Of a DNA stretch of 64,000 nucleotides, positions 32,631 to 43,801 are shown piece after piece. The stretch is from assembly GCA_963932465.1 (NCBI GenBank), contig OZ010799.1:285396083-285460082 (forward strand). The letters run 5' to 3'. Every line of letters begins with the position of its first letter. The first letter of the stretch is position 1. Both the position numbers and the translations under genes were made by a program. Under the pieces are notes generated by a model. The model searched no databases, was not told the DNA's origin, and saw only the letters and a list, made by a program, of their open reading frames with translations. The stretch is from Maratus speciosus. Lineage: Eukaryota; Arthropoda; Arachnida; Araneae; Salticidae.

Positions 32631-33240
32631 TCAAACAGTATTTTCTTTAGTAGTAATTTCTATTGATTCGCGGATGATTAAATCATGATAATTATTTGAT
32701 AGATAAGGATATATAATTTTTGCGTCTTCGAAATTAACTTGTATATTCTGCTTCTGGTTAAGTCTTGACAGGGCTGTTGTAGGTCGGTTATACTTTAAAT
32801 CTCTCAAATGTTCTTGAATACGGACTTTAAGTTTACGTGAAGTCATTCCTATGTATTCGAGATAAATATTTTCTGTTTTCAGTGGAATTATATATACTCC
32901 AGAAACTTCATCTTCCGGGATCGGGGTTTTTTTGGCACTAATTAGATTTTTCAGTTTTGCTGGAGGAGTGGAGATTAAGTTTACGTCAAAGCGAAAAAGT
33001 GCATGTCTGAGTTTTTCGAAAAGTCCTGTTATGTACTTCATCTTTCAATATCTCATATATCTCAGTGGAGTTTTTTGTATTTTCATATGGTTCTTCTGTG
33101 AGTTGATTAGCTTATCAATAGAATTGCAGTTGAGAATGGTTTCCCAATACGCATTATTCAATACATATTCAATATCCAGGTTGATGTACTTCACTATTTA
33201 AAACTCGTTAATTTCATTTTCTTCATAGCTTAGGATTCTT
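32631..33240 (-). pseudogene. Penelope-like element relic 1: RT thumb and GIY-YIG endonuclease
   Basis: A 136-codon frame (33041 to 32631) carries the linker YITGLFEKLRHALFRFDVNL followed by a GIY-YIG nuclease domain: SGVYIIPL, EYIGMTSRKLKVRIQEH with the conserved Arg, TALSRL, and the C-terminal RESIEI with the catalytic-type Glu. Order and spacing match the RT-linker-EN layout of canonical Penelope-like elements, where the endonuclease nicks target DNA for priming. Upstream, after a stop, NAYWETILNCNSIDKL (33170-33110) looks like the end of the RT domain. The rest of the RT is absent, so the copy is 5' truncated, as is common for these elements. The Cys residues often found near the GIY motif are missing. 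The EN frame itself is intact. Confidence 0.82.
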
Positions 33241-33339
33241 CCCATCTCCTTTATTGTTTTACATTCCACAGTTTCTGATCCACTATCAGATTTTTCTTTA
33301 CCTAAAATTTTATACCAAGTCAATGGATTATTGGGAGTT

Positions 33340-33486
33340 CGGTTAAAAAATTTCTTTTTGGCGAAATAGGCTGTTCGGATATCTGGTAATTCGGTTATTT
33401 TTTTTTTTTATTATTGAGAGAGAAATAGGTTGTTCGGGTAATTGGAAGTTCGGTTAATTGGTGTTCCGATAATCGGCGCTCTACTG
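33340..33486 (-). mobile_element. Solo end of a pogo/Tigger-type transposon
   Basis: On the minus strand the end reads CAGTAGAGCGCCGATTATCG, followed by repeated TTCGGTTAATT/GTTCGGATA words. This resembles the CAGTAGA..-GATTATCCGAAC type ends of pogo/Tigger elements. TA follows at 33487-33488. No matching opposite end was found nearby, so this is a fragment. Confidence 0.6.
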
Positions 33487-33989
33487 TACTTAAAATACCA
33501 CCTATCATCTATTCTCTGTAAAATACCATGAATTATGTAATTTAATTTATTTAGGGAATCTCATTTGTTCCCTTCTCTCTACTTCTAATGAATCTCTTTT
33601 GCAACATTTATGCGATCACATATGGTGGAACAATTTATATTAAGAGTAAAGAAATCTCGAAAAAATTTCAGAAAATGACAGTTTTTAAAATTCATAATAA
33701 CACACATTCATTTCATATTACGTAAAATGTCATTTATCCTCTATTCTCTGTAAAATACCACGAATTCTGTGCTTTAATTTATTTAGGGAATCTCAATTGT
33801 TCCCTTCTCTGTACTTCTAATGAATCTCATTTCCAACATTTACCCGATCAGATATAGTGAAACAATTTATATTAAGAATATAGAAATCTCGAAAAAATTT
33901 CAGAAAATGACAATTTTTAAAATTCATAATAACGCACATTGATTTCATATTATGTAAAAGAAGAATGAAGGGCTGGAACAAACAAAAAT

Positions 33990-35215
33990 TTCAAAGTCCT
34001 TTCAAAATAGAAAGCTAAATTTCAGGAATACGAAAGGAAACATTATCGTTACAATTTTCTTGGTTCCTTAAACGAATTTCCAAAGATTCACTAATGACGT
34101 CTTTAAACGAAACAACTTTTTTTCGAAATAATCCTAGCTTGGTTGAAGTCAATAAATGAAATAAGTCCTTTAAGGATATTACTTGAGAGAGCTGTGGAAA
34201 ATTTATTAGTTTTCAAATCAGTTTTGTATTCTTTTAAAAAATTTCCTTTCAAAATTGACATTTCGTCATACCAATATATGAGGACATTCTCCCATCTGTA
34301 AACTTAAGGGGATTTCATAAACCCCAGAGAAAGATATATATGGAATTGGATCTATTTTCTTACTCATTAAATTATATAAAATCATTGAATTAGATGCTAC
34401 TAGTTGAATGTTGTATTTCTTGAAAATATTTTTTTTTAATCTTTCGAATAGAATTGGAAGGTATGGAACCTATCTGTAAACTTGATTTAATTCGGTGGTG
34501 GTGGTGGTGGTGGGGGGGGGGGGGGTGATTAACAGAAACTTTATATTTATCAATCAATTGCGGATTAGATTTGAATTATAACCGTGTCGTAAACAAATAT
34601 TGACGATGAAATTGAGTTCATCATCCAAACACTCTACTGAACAAAATCAGAAAGTCACGCTGGATAAATGACCTAAATGCTGCCATCTTATAATTTCATG
34701 GGGCAGCTGTTGTAACTGGAATAACACTGTCTAATTTCATTGCTTGTCAGTAAACTTTCCATTTTAAACAGTTATTTTTTTTAACAAGGAAAACATCAAG
34801 AAAAGGAAACGAGTTATTGTTTTCTAACTCCATCGTAAACTTAATATTTTTATCAACATGGGTAATTTCTTCAAAAAAATTCTCTAATGATTGATTTCCA
34901 TCTTCTCAGATAACAAAAACGTCGTCAACATAACCTAACAATTAAGTGTGTTTAGGAAAATGCTTCGTAAAAATATGTTCTTTCAATGGACGCAATTTGA
35001 ATTCTGCGAGAATACTAGAAATTGGTGAACACATAGGAGCTCCTTTCTGCTATATGAAATATTTATTTTTAAAAATAAAGACATTACTTTTTTAATTAAG
35101 TTTAAGACAGACATAGTTGAAATTTTCATATTGTCAATTATATTATGTAACTCATCAAAGGATAAGGCAATGGAATGAATAACTTCTTCCACATCAATGG
35201 AGGGAAACAATGAAA
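33990..35215 (-). pseudogene. Penelope-like element relic 2: RT palm to GIY-YIG
   Basis: Reading the minus strand: FPSIDVEEV (motif A region, ~35205), GAPMCSPISSILAE (motif B', 35060-35018), GYVDDVFVI (motif C with the catalytic Asp pair, ~34930), FPFLDVFL (motif E region), FRSFIQRDF (thumb, ~34650), VPYLPILFERLKK (linker, ~34480), SGVYEIPLS and YIGMTK (GIY-YIG, ~34330-34262), and VISESLEI near 34100. This is the full canonical order of a Penelope-like RT plus C-terminal endonuclease. There are at least two stops around the YVDD motif, several more downstream and frame changes, and a G/T microsatellite at 34497-34527 interrupts the linker. It is dead. It is distinct from relic 1, with only moderate similarity in the endonuclease. 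Confidence 0.85.
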
Positions 35216-35569
35216 TAAAAAAAAATGCTTTAATTTATTTAGGTTATCTCATTTGTTCCCTTCTCTGTACTACTAATAAATCTCATTCCCAAACTTTATC
35301 TGATCAGATATGATAAAACAATTTATATTAAGAGTTAAAAAAAAAAAAAAAAAAAATCCTTGAATCATTCTAGAAAAATATCAATTTTTAAAACTCATAA
35401 CAACACACATTGATTTCATATTACTTAAAATACCATTTATCTTCTATTCTCTGTAAAATACCACGAATTCTGTGCTTTAATTTATTTAGGGAATCTTATT
35501 TGTTCCCGTCTCTGTTCTACTAATGGCTCTCATTTCCTGCATTTATCGGATCAGATATGAAGACAGCGA

Positions 35570-36725
35570 TGAATAAATGAGTTTAAAGGGAGCTGAAATT
35601 AAAGATTTTTCCTGCTGATCTTTATCGCATATTTTCCCATATAGAAAGGTCGATATTTGTAATTCAATGTATTCTACATACTATCTTTATTTTATTCTGT
35701 AGCACATAAAGTATGATTTATACTGCAAGTAACTGCAATTAGTAGCCACTTTTATTCCGCATAGATTTATAAAAGCCTGTTGTTACTAATTTATATTTAG
35801 AATTACTTTAAATAACAATTGCGTATCATAAATACAGTTTGTCTGTTGTCAAATTACATTTTTAGGCAATTTGTGAAAGATAAATTTTTATAATCTCAAA
35901 AATGAATAAAGTTGAAAGTATAAAAATTATAGCAAAAGATATTTTAGATATTGTAGGTGTTGATTTGAAGAGTATTTAATTGCATTCTAAGAATTTGATT
36001 CTTCCCTGTTTGCTTGAATGTGTCTAAAATGGATAAAGCATGTGTGAGATTTGTGGAGATAGCTTTCCAGTAAATTTCAGTAAACGTCATCCGATAAAAT
36101 TCATATTAACATAATAATTTCATATTATCTACAAATAATTCATTTTTATAGACGTTTTTTAACTAAGGAGGAGATCACTTTCACGAAACTCGATATTGCT
36201 TGATTTTAACACACACACACACACGAAAAAAACATTGGAGCTGTAAAAATTTCTTCAAATTAAACAATTTTTTTGAGTAATTTGTTCAAATCTATGTTTA
36301 CGTATTCCTTTAGATACTCTTAAGGAAAAATAGTTAGCATTTAATTTAATTAAGACATGCTAATTAAGCATTTTCAAAAAGGTGATTTGGCATGTATGTG
36401 TGGCGCGAAGTATTATACAAAATATATTCAATATTTCCGCTTAATATTACATGTATAGATTCTTAAAATACTGTACTTTAACTTCAACCTAAAATAATAA
36501 TAAAGTGTACAGTTAAAAATGTTATTTCAAGCAATTAATTCAGAAAATACAAAATTTATGATAATATTTCTATAAAAATAAATAAATATGTTACTGGTAC
36601 TATCTTAAAAAGGTTATAAAACCACATAAGATGCAATATAATATAATATATTAAATTTCTATGTTACATAAATTTGAAAACGTGATGCGCGCAATGGGAA
36701 AAATATCTGTTTTGAGAAATATGAA
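35570..36725. other. AT-rich stretch without a recognised gene
   Basis: It holds a short (CA)n tract near 36208-36223. No conserved frame, terminal repeats or RNA gene could be supported. Confidence 0.45.
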
Positions 36726-36732
36726 TTTAAAG

Positions 36733-36922
36733 CAGTGTTGCTAGTGAGCTACTTTTTTTTAATTCCGATTTCTTGATTGGCACCACTTTTTTTAAATGGC
36801 GAAATTCGCCTTATTTAATGACGTATTAATTAAGGCGGAATCAAGCGGAATTTTACCATTTTAAAAAAGTGTTACCAATCAAGAAATCTGTATTTTAAAA
36901 AAGAAGCCCACTGGCAACACTG
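36733..36922. mobile_element. 190-bp hAT MITE (CAGTGTTGC ends), copy 1
   Basis: The ends read CAGTGTTGCTAGTGAGCTA and, inverted, CAGTGTTGCCAGTGGGCTT. A second inverted block is TTTCTTGATTGGCACCACTT against the complement near 36870-36890, and the centre is a near-palindrome around ATTAATTAAGGCG. CAGTGTTGCC is a typical hAT end. Flanking octamers do not match well here, so the duplication has decayed. Copy 2 at 54684-54874 has a perfect one. Confidence 0.75.
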
Positions 36923-36929
36923 CATTTGC

Positions 36930-37621
36930 AGTGCAAATTATGTCAATGATTCTTTACTAATGAACAAATGAAAATTTGCTAAAACGTATTTCAAGAATTT
37001 TTTTTTGAAGAGCCTCTTGTAACAAATGCAAACTTTATTAAGGTAAAAATTAATTAAAAAATATTTGTATAAATAAAAGACTTAAAATATATATATATTT
37101 TTTTTTAAACCACCCTTATTATCATAAAATTGAAATTATTGACTGAGTTAAAAATTTGACACAAAGCTAAAAAAAGGGATATATTTTTGATAAATGAAAG
37201 CACGTCAATAACTAACTTGCTAAGCCTCTAAAGTTATTAAGTGGATTTAATTGTGTAGCACTTGTCAAATACTGAGACTGGAGTTGAATAAAATTAATGA
37301 CACTTACAGAACGTTTAAAAAAAATCGAAACATTTTAAATTTTATAACGTTAATTGTGTTTTCAATTCGATGTATTTGAAAATGAGAAAAAGGTTTTTTT
37401 TTTCCCTTCTCGATACTAAATCCCCTTCACCTTAAACAACAAGTAATATAAAAGTAAAAATACTTTTCTCGTTAATACTCTCTTTCGTAGGCAATTAATG
37501 TTCATTTTTAAATCAGGCCTATTTTTTTATATTTTTTTTTTTACTGAATTTACTCATTTTTCCAAAAAAATTCCATCACAATACATTAATTTGGCGTGGA
37601 CACTGAACCCGACCATTGAAA

Positions 37622-37653
<32 letters not shown>

Positions 37654-37705
37654 AACGCTTGCTAGGAACCACATGCTAGTGAATTGATTAAAAAATATAT
37701 CATTT
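36930..37705. other. AT-rich stretch without a recognised gene
   Basis: It contains a (TA)n tract at about 37086-37098 and a T run at 37629-37653. No supported gene or bounded element. Confidence 0.45.
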
Positions 37706-37710
37706 TGTTC

Positions 37711-39013
37711 TTTTTTAACATTTTCCAACAAAGTTGAAAAGTGTTTATGACTTCGGTTTGTCTGGCCGTCTGTACGCGCTCTAACTCTCGTAAATATACT
37801 CGGATTGCCATGAAAAATTTGGATGTTATTGACGTTTACCATAGCACGACCACTATTTCAAATGAAGTTTGTAGCAAGTTTAGTTGATCTCCAAAAGTGA
37901 AAAGGAGTCAAAAGTATTCCGTTACATTACAGCGAATGGGAAAAAATCGTTTCAAATGATTTTTAATGATATTATACGCATCCAAACATAACAAAATTTA
38001 TATGCATTTATGAAGTGCACTAAAATATGCATTCTGTAGAATATGCAGTGCAAAGAATAGTTATAATTCATTTACAGAGCCACACAAAAGAATTCCGTTA
38101 CATAATGATATGGGGGGAAGGGGATTGTTTGCGGCGTATTTTAATTATTTTAAACTGTTTCATATATAATGAAATTGGTATACGTCGCTGAGGTTTACTA
38201 TAAATTATTTCATGTATTATAGGAAGTGCATAGCATTTACAGGGACACACAAAAGATTTCAGATACTATATTGTATCAGACGTACTGTACGTTAGCCATG
38301 ATTGCTAGAAATGCATTTTCAATTATGATATGCGCTTTTATGTTTCATTATATTTATGCATACTACATGGTGTATATAAATGCTATAATTTATATGCAGG
38401 GCTACACAGAAGAATTCGTAACGGTTACTAGGTATGTATGCAAATTGCTTAAAGTTGGTTTTTAAAGGAGCTATCCATTTTTACTCTGAACTGCATTTAG
38501 TTTATTAAGAAATGTTTGTAGAATATACATAAAATGATATACAGGGTAACGCAAAGAATTGGATACATGCCGTTTATGGATGATAATTTCTGGAAATGTG
38601 ATTTCTGTGGTTTTAAGAGTATTTTAGTTTTATTTAATTTTTAGCTATAAAATGACGTGTAATAAATGTACTAGATAAACAACAGAGCTGCACAAAAGTA
38701 TACCAGTATGTTTCTATCTATTTGTATAAATTGCTGAAAAAGAAATTTCAACCTGTTATGCGTTTTTTTGCTAAACTAAATTTCCCCATTATATATTATA
38801 TATATCAAACTACAAATCAAATATAGGCATGTTCAAAAGAATTGTAATACATATTTGGTTATGGACGGTAACTGCTGAAATCAATATTTTAAATGTTACT
38901 TAGATATTTTATTTACCTTATTTTCCTAAATAACGAAGTTTCGTTAAAGCCTTCAGGGAGTGTTGGAAAGTGTTTCATAATCTATGCTGTACGCGTGATT
39001 TTTCTTTCTTTTT
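37711..39013 (-). mobile_element. Family A Helentron-like (HINE) element, copy A3, complete
   Basis: On the minus strand the 5' end lies near 39013 (AAGAAAGAAAAATCACGCG). The subterminal repeat AACACTTTCCAAC follows near 38979-38967, exactly complementary to the hairpin arm of A1. Monomers carry CAGGG-CACA type landmarks at about 38396, 38237 and 38070 and weaker ones at 38830, 38690, 38541 and 37911. The 3' end has the core, a short CAGACGGCCAGACA microsatellite and the hairpin at 37745-37717. It is about 1.3 kb long against 1.0 kb for A1, owing to extra monomers. Confidence 0.8.
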
Positions 39014-39014
39014 A

Positions 39015-40075
39015 AGAAATTGTAACGGGGGAAAAAAAGCATTATTTAACCTACATATTTTCTATTTTAAAATCGTTTTTTGAGCGTAAAATCATAGTTT
39101 AATTAAGATTAAAATGTTAATTGATATAAGTGTGTGTTTTTTATTTATTACACATTTTATTTTTATTGCGATGTAATTTTATAAATTTTAGTTTTTACAA
39201 TATTTTTTTGTTCCAGTTTTGTTGTCAGTTAATCTGTTTTGGTGAACGTATTTGATGCATATTTGGCTTTTTTTCACATGTGGTGGGCTAACGCAAAAAT
39301 GAATTAAAAATAAGTTATTAAAATTAATGAAGTTCTAAAAATACTGAAACGAAGAATCGTCCCCAAAAACATACCTTTGTGCAAAAATTTTAAAAACGAT
39401 TACAAAATTCCATTTTTACATATAAAATATAAGTTGAGTAAAATAAAACAGTATAAAAAAAATTCATAATTTTTTTATTGGTTATATGACACATTTTTAT
39501 TTTGTTTATACAGAAACAAATGCACAGAGTGTTTTATAAGGATTTTTACCATATAAAACGCTTTTACTTTATTGATAATGATAATAAAGAATGTATTGAT
39601 ACTGTAATGGTACACAATATCTTAAAAAAATGAAAAAGGTAATTTAAATACTCCATGCTCTATTATAAGAAATGCAGGAGCCTTTGGAAAAGCAATAGGT
39701 AAAACACTGCGTTCTGGCACACTGTAAACAAAGACAAACATTTCTTTGTATAAGAAAATATAATACAACCATGAACGAATATATACAATAACAACTGACG
39801 AGATATCCATGATTTCTAAAAGAGTTTGTATTTCTTAAGAAACCCTAGAAAACAATGTATTTTTAAGTTTTAAAGAATCATGTATAAATAGAAAATACCT
39901 TTTCCTACCACTGATTTTCGGAAACATTTCCGAGTAGTTTTTATAGTGTTTCAAAAGAAGCCTGTAGTGTATCAGTTTTCTGAAACCCTAATATCGGTAG
40001 TGTAATTCTCAATAGAACCTTTTACTCTGTGTAATTGAATTTTTTACATGCAAGAGTAACAAAATAACATCAATA
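39015..40075. other. AT-rich stretch without a recognised gene
   Basis: No supported gene. A small patch at 39880-40000 has TTTCGGAAACATTTCCGA, an inverted word, and resembles the centre of a MITE, but no clear ends were found. Confidence 0.4.
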
Positions 40076-40077
40076 TA

Positions 40078-40798
40078 AGGGTGTCCAGGACACAAAAATC
40101 TTCAAATTTTCTAAAAATATTTTAATGCAATAAAAAATTATCCGCTTTTGTCTGCTTAAAATGATACTTGAATCATGTTTCTATCCTTGTTAGAACAGAA
40201 CATATTAATTTTTTCGTTTTGGTTTGTTTTCAAAATCTAGCTTTCAGGCAATGGTTGTCATGCAAACGACTTCTTGTGAAAATTCGTTTTTCTTCATGAT
40301 GGGTTTTTTCACCATTTCTCGTATTTAAATTGCTATAACTCAAGAACCGTTAAAGATATATTGTTCAAACTTGGAACATGTCTTTTTCAATTAGTTTACA
40401 TTAATTTTGATTCAGCAAATTTGAAAAAAATATTTACTTTTGAAAATATGATTTTATTTTTTTAAGTTACATCATTTTTTCTTTAATTATTACTTTAAAT
40501 ATTTTAAAATTTTTTTTAAATTAATATTTTTTAAAATTCTGAATCTGAATTAAAACTTATATATTTCTGTTTATTTAAATGATAAAAAATTGAAATTCCA
40601 CAAATAATATTTCGAGTTATAACGATTTAAAATTACCCCACTTTTTTAATAAATTTTTAATTTTCAATTTCATTTAAAAAGTTCTGAGAAGTTTTATCAT
40701 GTGATTTTGTTTACAAATAATATGGTTAACTATCACAAAAAATTTTTAAATTTTAACTCAATAAATAAAGATTATTTTAAAATGTGTCCCGGACCCCT
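40078..40798. mobile_element. 721-bp TA-flanked TIR element
   Basis: The inverted ends are AGGGTGTCCAGGACACA and, inverted, AGGGGTCCGGGACACA. TA stands at both sides (40076-40077 and 40799-40800), fitting the Tc1/mariner (IS630) superfamily. The interior includes a TATAACTCAAGAACCGTTAA block typical of dispersed invertebrate repeats, and no coding frame. It lies about 90 bp upstream of a Tc1-type transposase relic, but nothing shows that the two belong together. Confidence 0.75.
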
Positions 40799-40889
40799 TA
40801 AATGTTAATATTAATGTTGTAAAATTATCATGTTTGTCTGTAAAACAGTTTTATAGAACATGAAAATGTTTACAATAATGAAAAAAAGA

Positions 40890-41350
40890 AGTTTTACAGA
40901 GAGTGCTTGAAACAATCAGTGAAGTTTAACACTTCTGTCAGGATTTGGAGTTGTATGTGCTCTGAGTGCTTAGGAAAGCTCTGCATTTTGACAGGAAGGG
41001 TAAAATCCGAAGTATACATAGAGGTACTTGAGCAGTTTATGCTTCGATCATCGAAAAATCTATTTCAGGATGACTTTATTCTCCAAAAGGACTCTACATC
41101 TTGCCACATGTCAAAGGGCACTACTGCTTTGCTTAAGAAAAATTAAATCAAATTACTTCCTTGGCCAAGCAATTTTTCCGATTTACACTCCATGGAGAAT
41201 ACCAGAAGTTAAATGAAAAAACATATCCAGGACTCCTCCAAAGACTAAAATGAACTTGTGGAAAGTGTGAAATCCGTTTGGATAGACTGCCAAACTTTAG
41301 TGAATAGTATGCTTTACCGAATGCTTGATGTTATTAAGGCCAAGTGAGAT
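40890..41350 (+). pseudogene. Tc1-family transposase relic (C-terminal half, DD34E)
   Basis: Translation with stops gives SVKFNTSVRIWSCMCSECLG, KLCILTGRVKSEVYIEVLEQ, FQDDFILQKDSTSCHMSKGT, LPWPSNFSDLHSMEN, NELVESVKSVW and LVNSMLYRMLDVIKAK. These parallel the Tc1 transposase blocks KHGGGSVMVWGC, GxLxxIxGxVNxxxYxxIL, FQQDNAPCHTA, LxWPxQSPDLNPIEN and the C-terminal helix. The second catalytic Asp (QKDST) and the Glu (SMEN) are both kept and are separated by 34 positions, the DD34E spacing of Tc1. The N-terminal DNA-binding part and the first Asp are absent, and at least four in-frame stops lie downstream of about 41144. A dead fragment. Confidence 0.82.
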
Positions 41351-41418
41351 GCTAATAAACATTAACAATTCACAAAATGTTTCGTTTAAATGAATTATAC
41401 TATTTTTTCTGTGTTATT

Positions 41419-42045
41419 AACCATTTGGAAAAATGGTTATTGTCCTCGTCAGGGTAGGAAATCAAAAGCATATCTGAAGCCTTTTATTGGTTTAATCTGC
41501 AATTTATTCGTTTTCTGATTGGTCTATACAGTAATATGTATTTCCCTTTACTTTCAACAGAGATGGACAACAGAGTGTTGCCACTATGACAAAAAAGTAA
41601 TAAAAACTACAAAAAAAATTTATAACTCAGAAATAAATTGAGATATAGCTTTCAAGCAAATTGCATTTAAAAGTACATTTTTTTCTCTATACAACGGTAT
41701 AAAAAGTAATATTGTGGGATGTTTAGAAGTTTAAGAAATAAATTTCATTTAAAATGGACCTTCAGATTTCTTGGAAATCTGACGATGGAAAAGCCTTTTC
41801 CCGAACAACCAATGAAATGCTTGGATAATACTTAAGTTTCAGGTGGATAATATGTACGAGTCGCAGGCGATTACTGTCGCTTCCAACTTTTACATGTAAT
41901 AACACTATTAATGTTTAATTCATGACGTACGTAATGTATGATCAACTCCGTGCTATTTTTTATGTCTTAAATTTTAGTCTTTGAAAAAATCATTTTTCAA
42001 ATGGTCGTTGTAATTTGCTAAATTGCATTATTTTTTTCTTATTTT
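41419..42045 (+). repeat. Dispersed repeat F, copy 1
   Basis: It starts with the hairpin AACCATTTGGAAAAATGGTT and matches 50323-51100 in the same orientation. A second hairpin, TCAGATTTCTTGGAAATCTGA, lies near 41766-41786, followed by GGAAAAGCCTTTTCC. The 3' half includes GAGTCGCAGGCGATTACTG and CGTACGTAATGTATGATCAA. No coding frame is shared. Type unknown. Confidence 0.75.
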
Positions 42046-42049
42046 TGAA

Positions 42050-43795
42050 CCGCTGTGACAATTATTCTGTTTTTTTTTAATTCATTAAAAAAACTTTCTA
42101 CTATAATACAAATTTTATGTTGTATTCATTTAAAAAATATGTATAATGTTATACTACACATGTAAATTGTTAAGCATTCATTTTTACAGAAATAAATGTA
42201 AATCTCTAATGACTTTTTGCATTATTTTTCATGATTCTAATATTTTGAATTGGAGTAGTACTATTAAAAAAATTTGTAATTTTGTTTCTGTTTCCATTGT
42301 TTTTGTTGTTATTGAAAAAATATCAATTTGAAGCCATAGTATGTCATTTTTAAACATTAAAAAAATAGCTTATTCTGTTAAATTTTGTGAACATTACATT
42401 ACGCGCAGTGCATGGAAACTTGCTAAATATATATGTATATATATTTTTTTATTAACATAAAGTTGATGCATAATATGTATATATGTGCACGTGTGCGACT
42501 TATTTATATTTCGGCATATTGCACTTCATAAAGAGTTTGCCAATATAAGTTTCCATTTTATTTTTTGTAAGGTTATTACCTTCTGTATTTGGATTTTTGT
42601 CTACTAATTTTTCTTTTAATCTGTGTATTTTTGAATATTGAGTAATTTTTTTCTATGAAATTCTGTATTAGTAGTTAATTTACATACTTCGAATAATCTT
42701 CTGATTTAATATATTAATTGCAAAATGTTTTATTATATACATGTATATATATAATTAATGTAATCTTTATAGGAGAAAATATAAGAATTGTACACTTAAA
42801 TGCTTTTAGGAATGTTTACACAGTTAGGTTACATAGGTCTCCTTGTAGCAATATGTAAAACTTTCGACAATTTTTTTTTTAAATGTTACTGATTCTTAAA
42901 TGCTTTAATCTTTGAGTAAAATTTTTATAATTGTTTGAATTTAGACCTATGAGAAGCTTGAAAAATCATCTATTTTATCGAAGATTATCAATGTACTTCT
43001 TTTTTTTTTTTTTTCAAATGTTCAATATGAAAATTCTAAAAATACAACTTAATATAAAGAAAACATATAAGTAAAAATTTCAAGAATAATGAAATTTTCT
43101 GATTTAAAAAAAAATATATTACAACAAATGATAACTTCTACATACACGAAACCAAATACGGTCATGTTTCTAAATACTAAACAAAAGGCCATTGAAAAAC
43201 ATGTTAAAACCTGACTCGGAGAGAAGTCGGTAAAAGATCTAAATCACTCTCAAATCAATTGAAAGGAAACATTACCGTGAGTCAGAGAAGAAATCTCTTT
43301 TCATGGCATTTTGCATTTATTCCCGTCTAAAAGCTTTAGCGCATATTTTCAAGCAAATGCATAATTTTCCTCCTTTTGAAGAGTTACGTTCAGAAAATCT
43401 CTTCCATTTAAAAAGGGATTTATTCTCTCTATTGAAATTCCCTTATCTAATTCAGCGTAAGTCCCGTTCCCCATATGCTATTTGAACGTGCGTTTTTTTT
43501 TTTTTTTCTTTGGAATATTACTACAGTTTTAAAATAATGATTAAAATAAATATCAGATGCGTGATTTTAGCTCTAACAATATATTCAGCAAATATCAAAA
43601 ACTTAAGCCAATAACTTATTCGTTCCATATTTTTCGATATATATAAATTGCAAGAATAACAATATTCTGTACTTGGATTTTTGTCTACTAATTTTTCTTT
43701 TAATCTGTGTATTTTGGAATATTGAGTAATTTTTTTATGTAAAATTCTGTATTAGTAGTTAATTTACATAGTTATGATATATATATATATATATA
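42050..43795. other. AT-rich stretch; one GC-richer unique patch
   Basis: Most is simple AT-rich sequence with several (TA)n runs. A direct repeat, CTGTA-TTGGATTTTTGTCTA, and the next ~100 bases occur at about 42578 and 43668. The patch 43200-43485 is less AT-rich and carries a 60-codon frame (43303-43485), but it has no recognisable domain or intron signals that I can defend, so I do not call a gene. Confidence 0.4.
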
Positions 43796-43801
43796 TATAT
43801 A

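Larger units (their letters stand above)
30470..35560 (+). repeat. Diverged ~240-bp tandem array, interrupted
   Basis: Units contain, in order, GATTTCATATTACGTAAAAT, TCTATTCTCTGTAAAATACC, ACGAATTCTGTGCTTTAATT, ATTTAGGGAATCTCATTTGT, CTACTAATGAATCTCATT, GATCAGATATG and AAAATGACAATTTTTAAA. Copies can be read at about 30480, 31440, 31690, 31940, 33490, 33715, 35225 and 35420. Neighbouring units such as 33490 and 33715 are the most alike. The two Penelope-like relics and a pogo end sit between units, so they invaded or replaced parts of the array. Confidence 0.8.

Noticed and set aside
36733..36922. 8-bp target duplication for hAT MITE copy 1
   Set aside because: The flanking octamers ATTTAAAG and CATTTGCA do not match, so only the terminal repeats support this copy.
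43303..43485. 60-codon open frame in a GC-richer patch
   Set aside because: Short, single copy, no domain, and no splice or promoter signals I could defend. Kept only as a note in the region entry.
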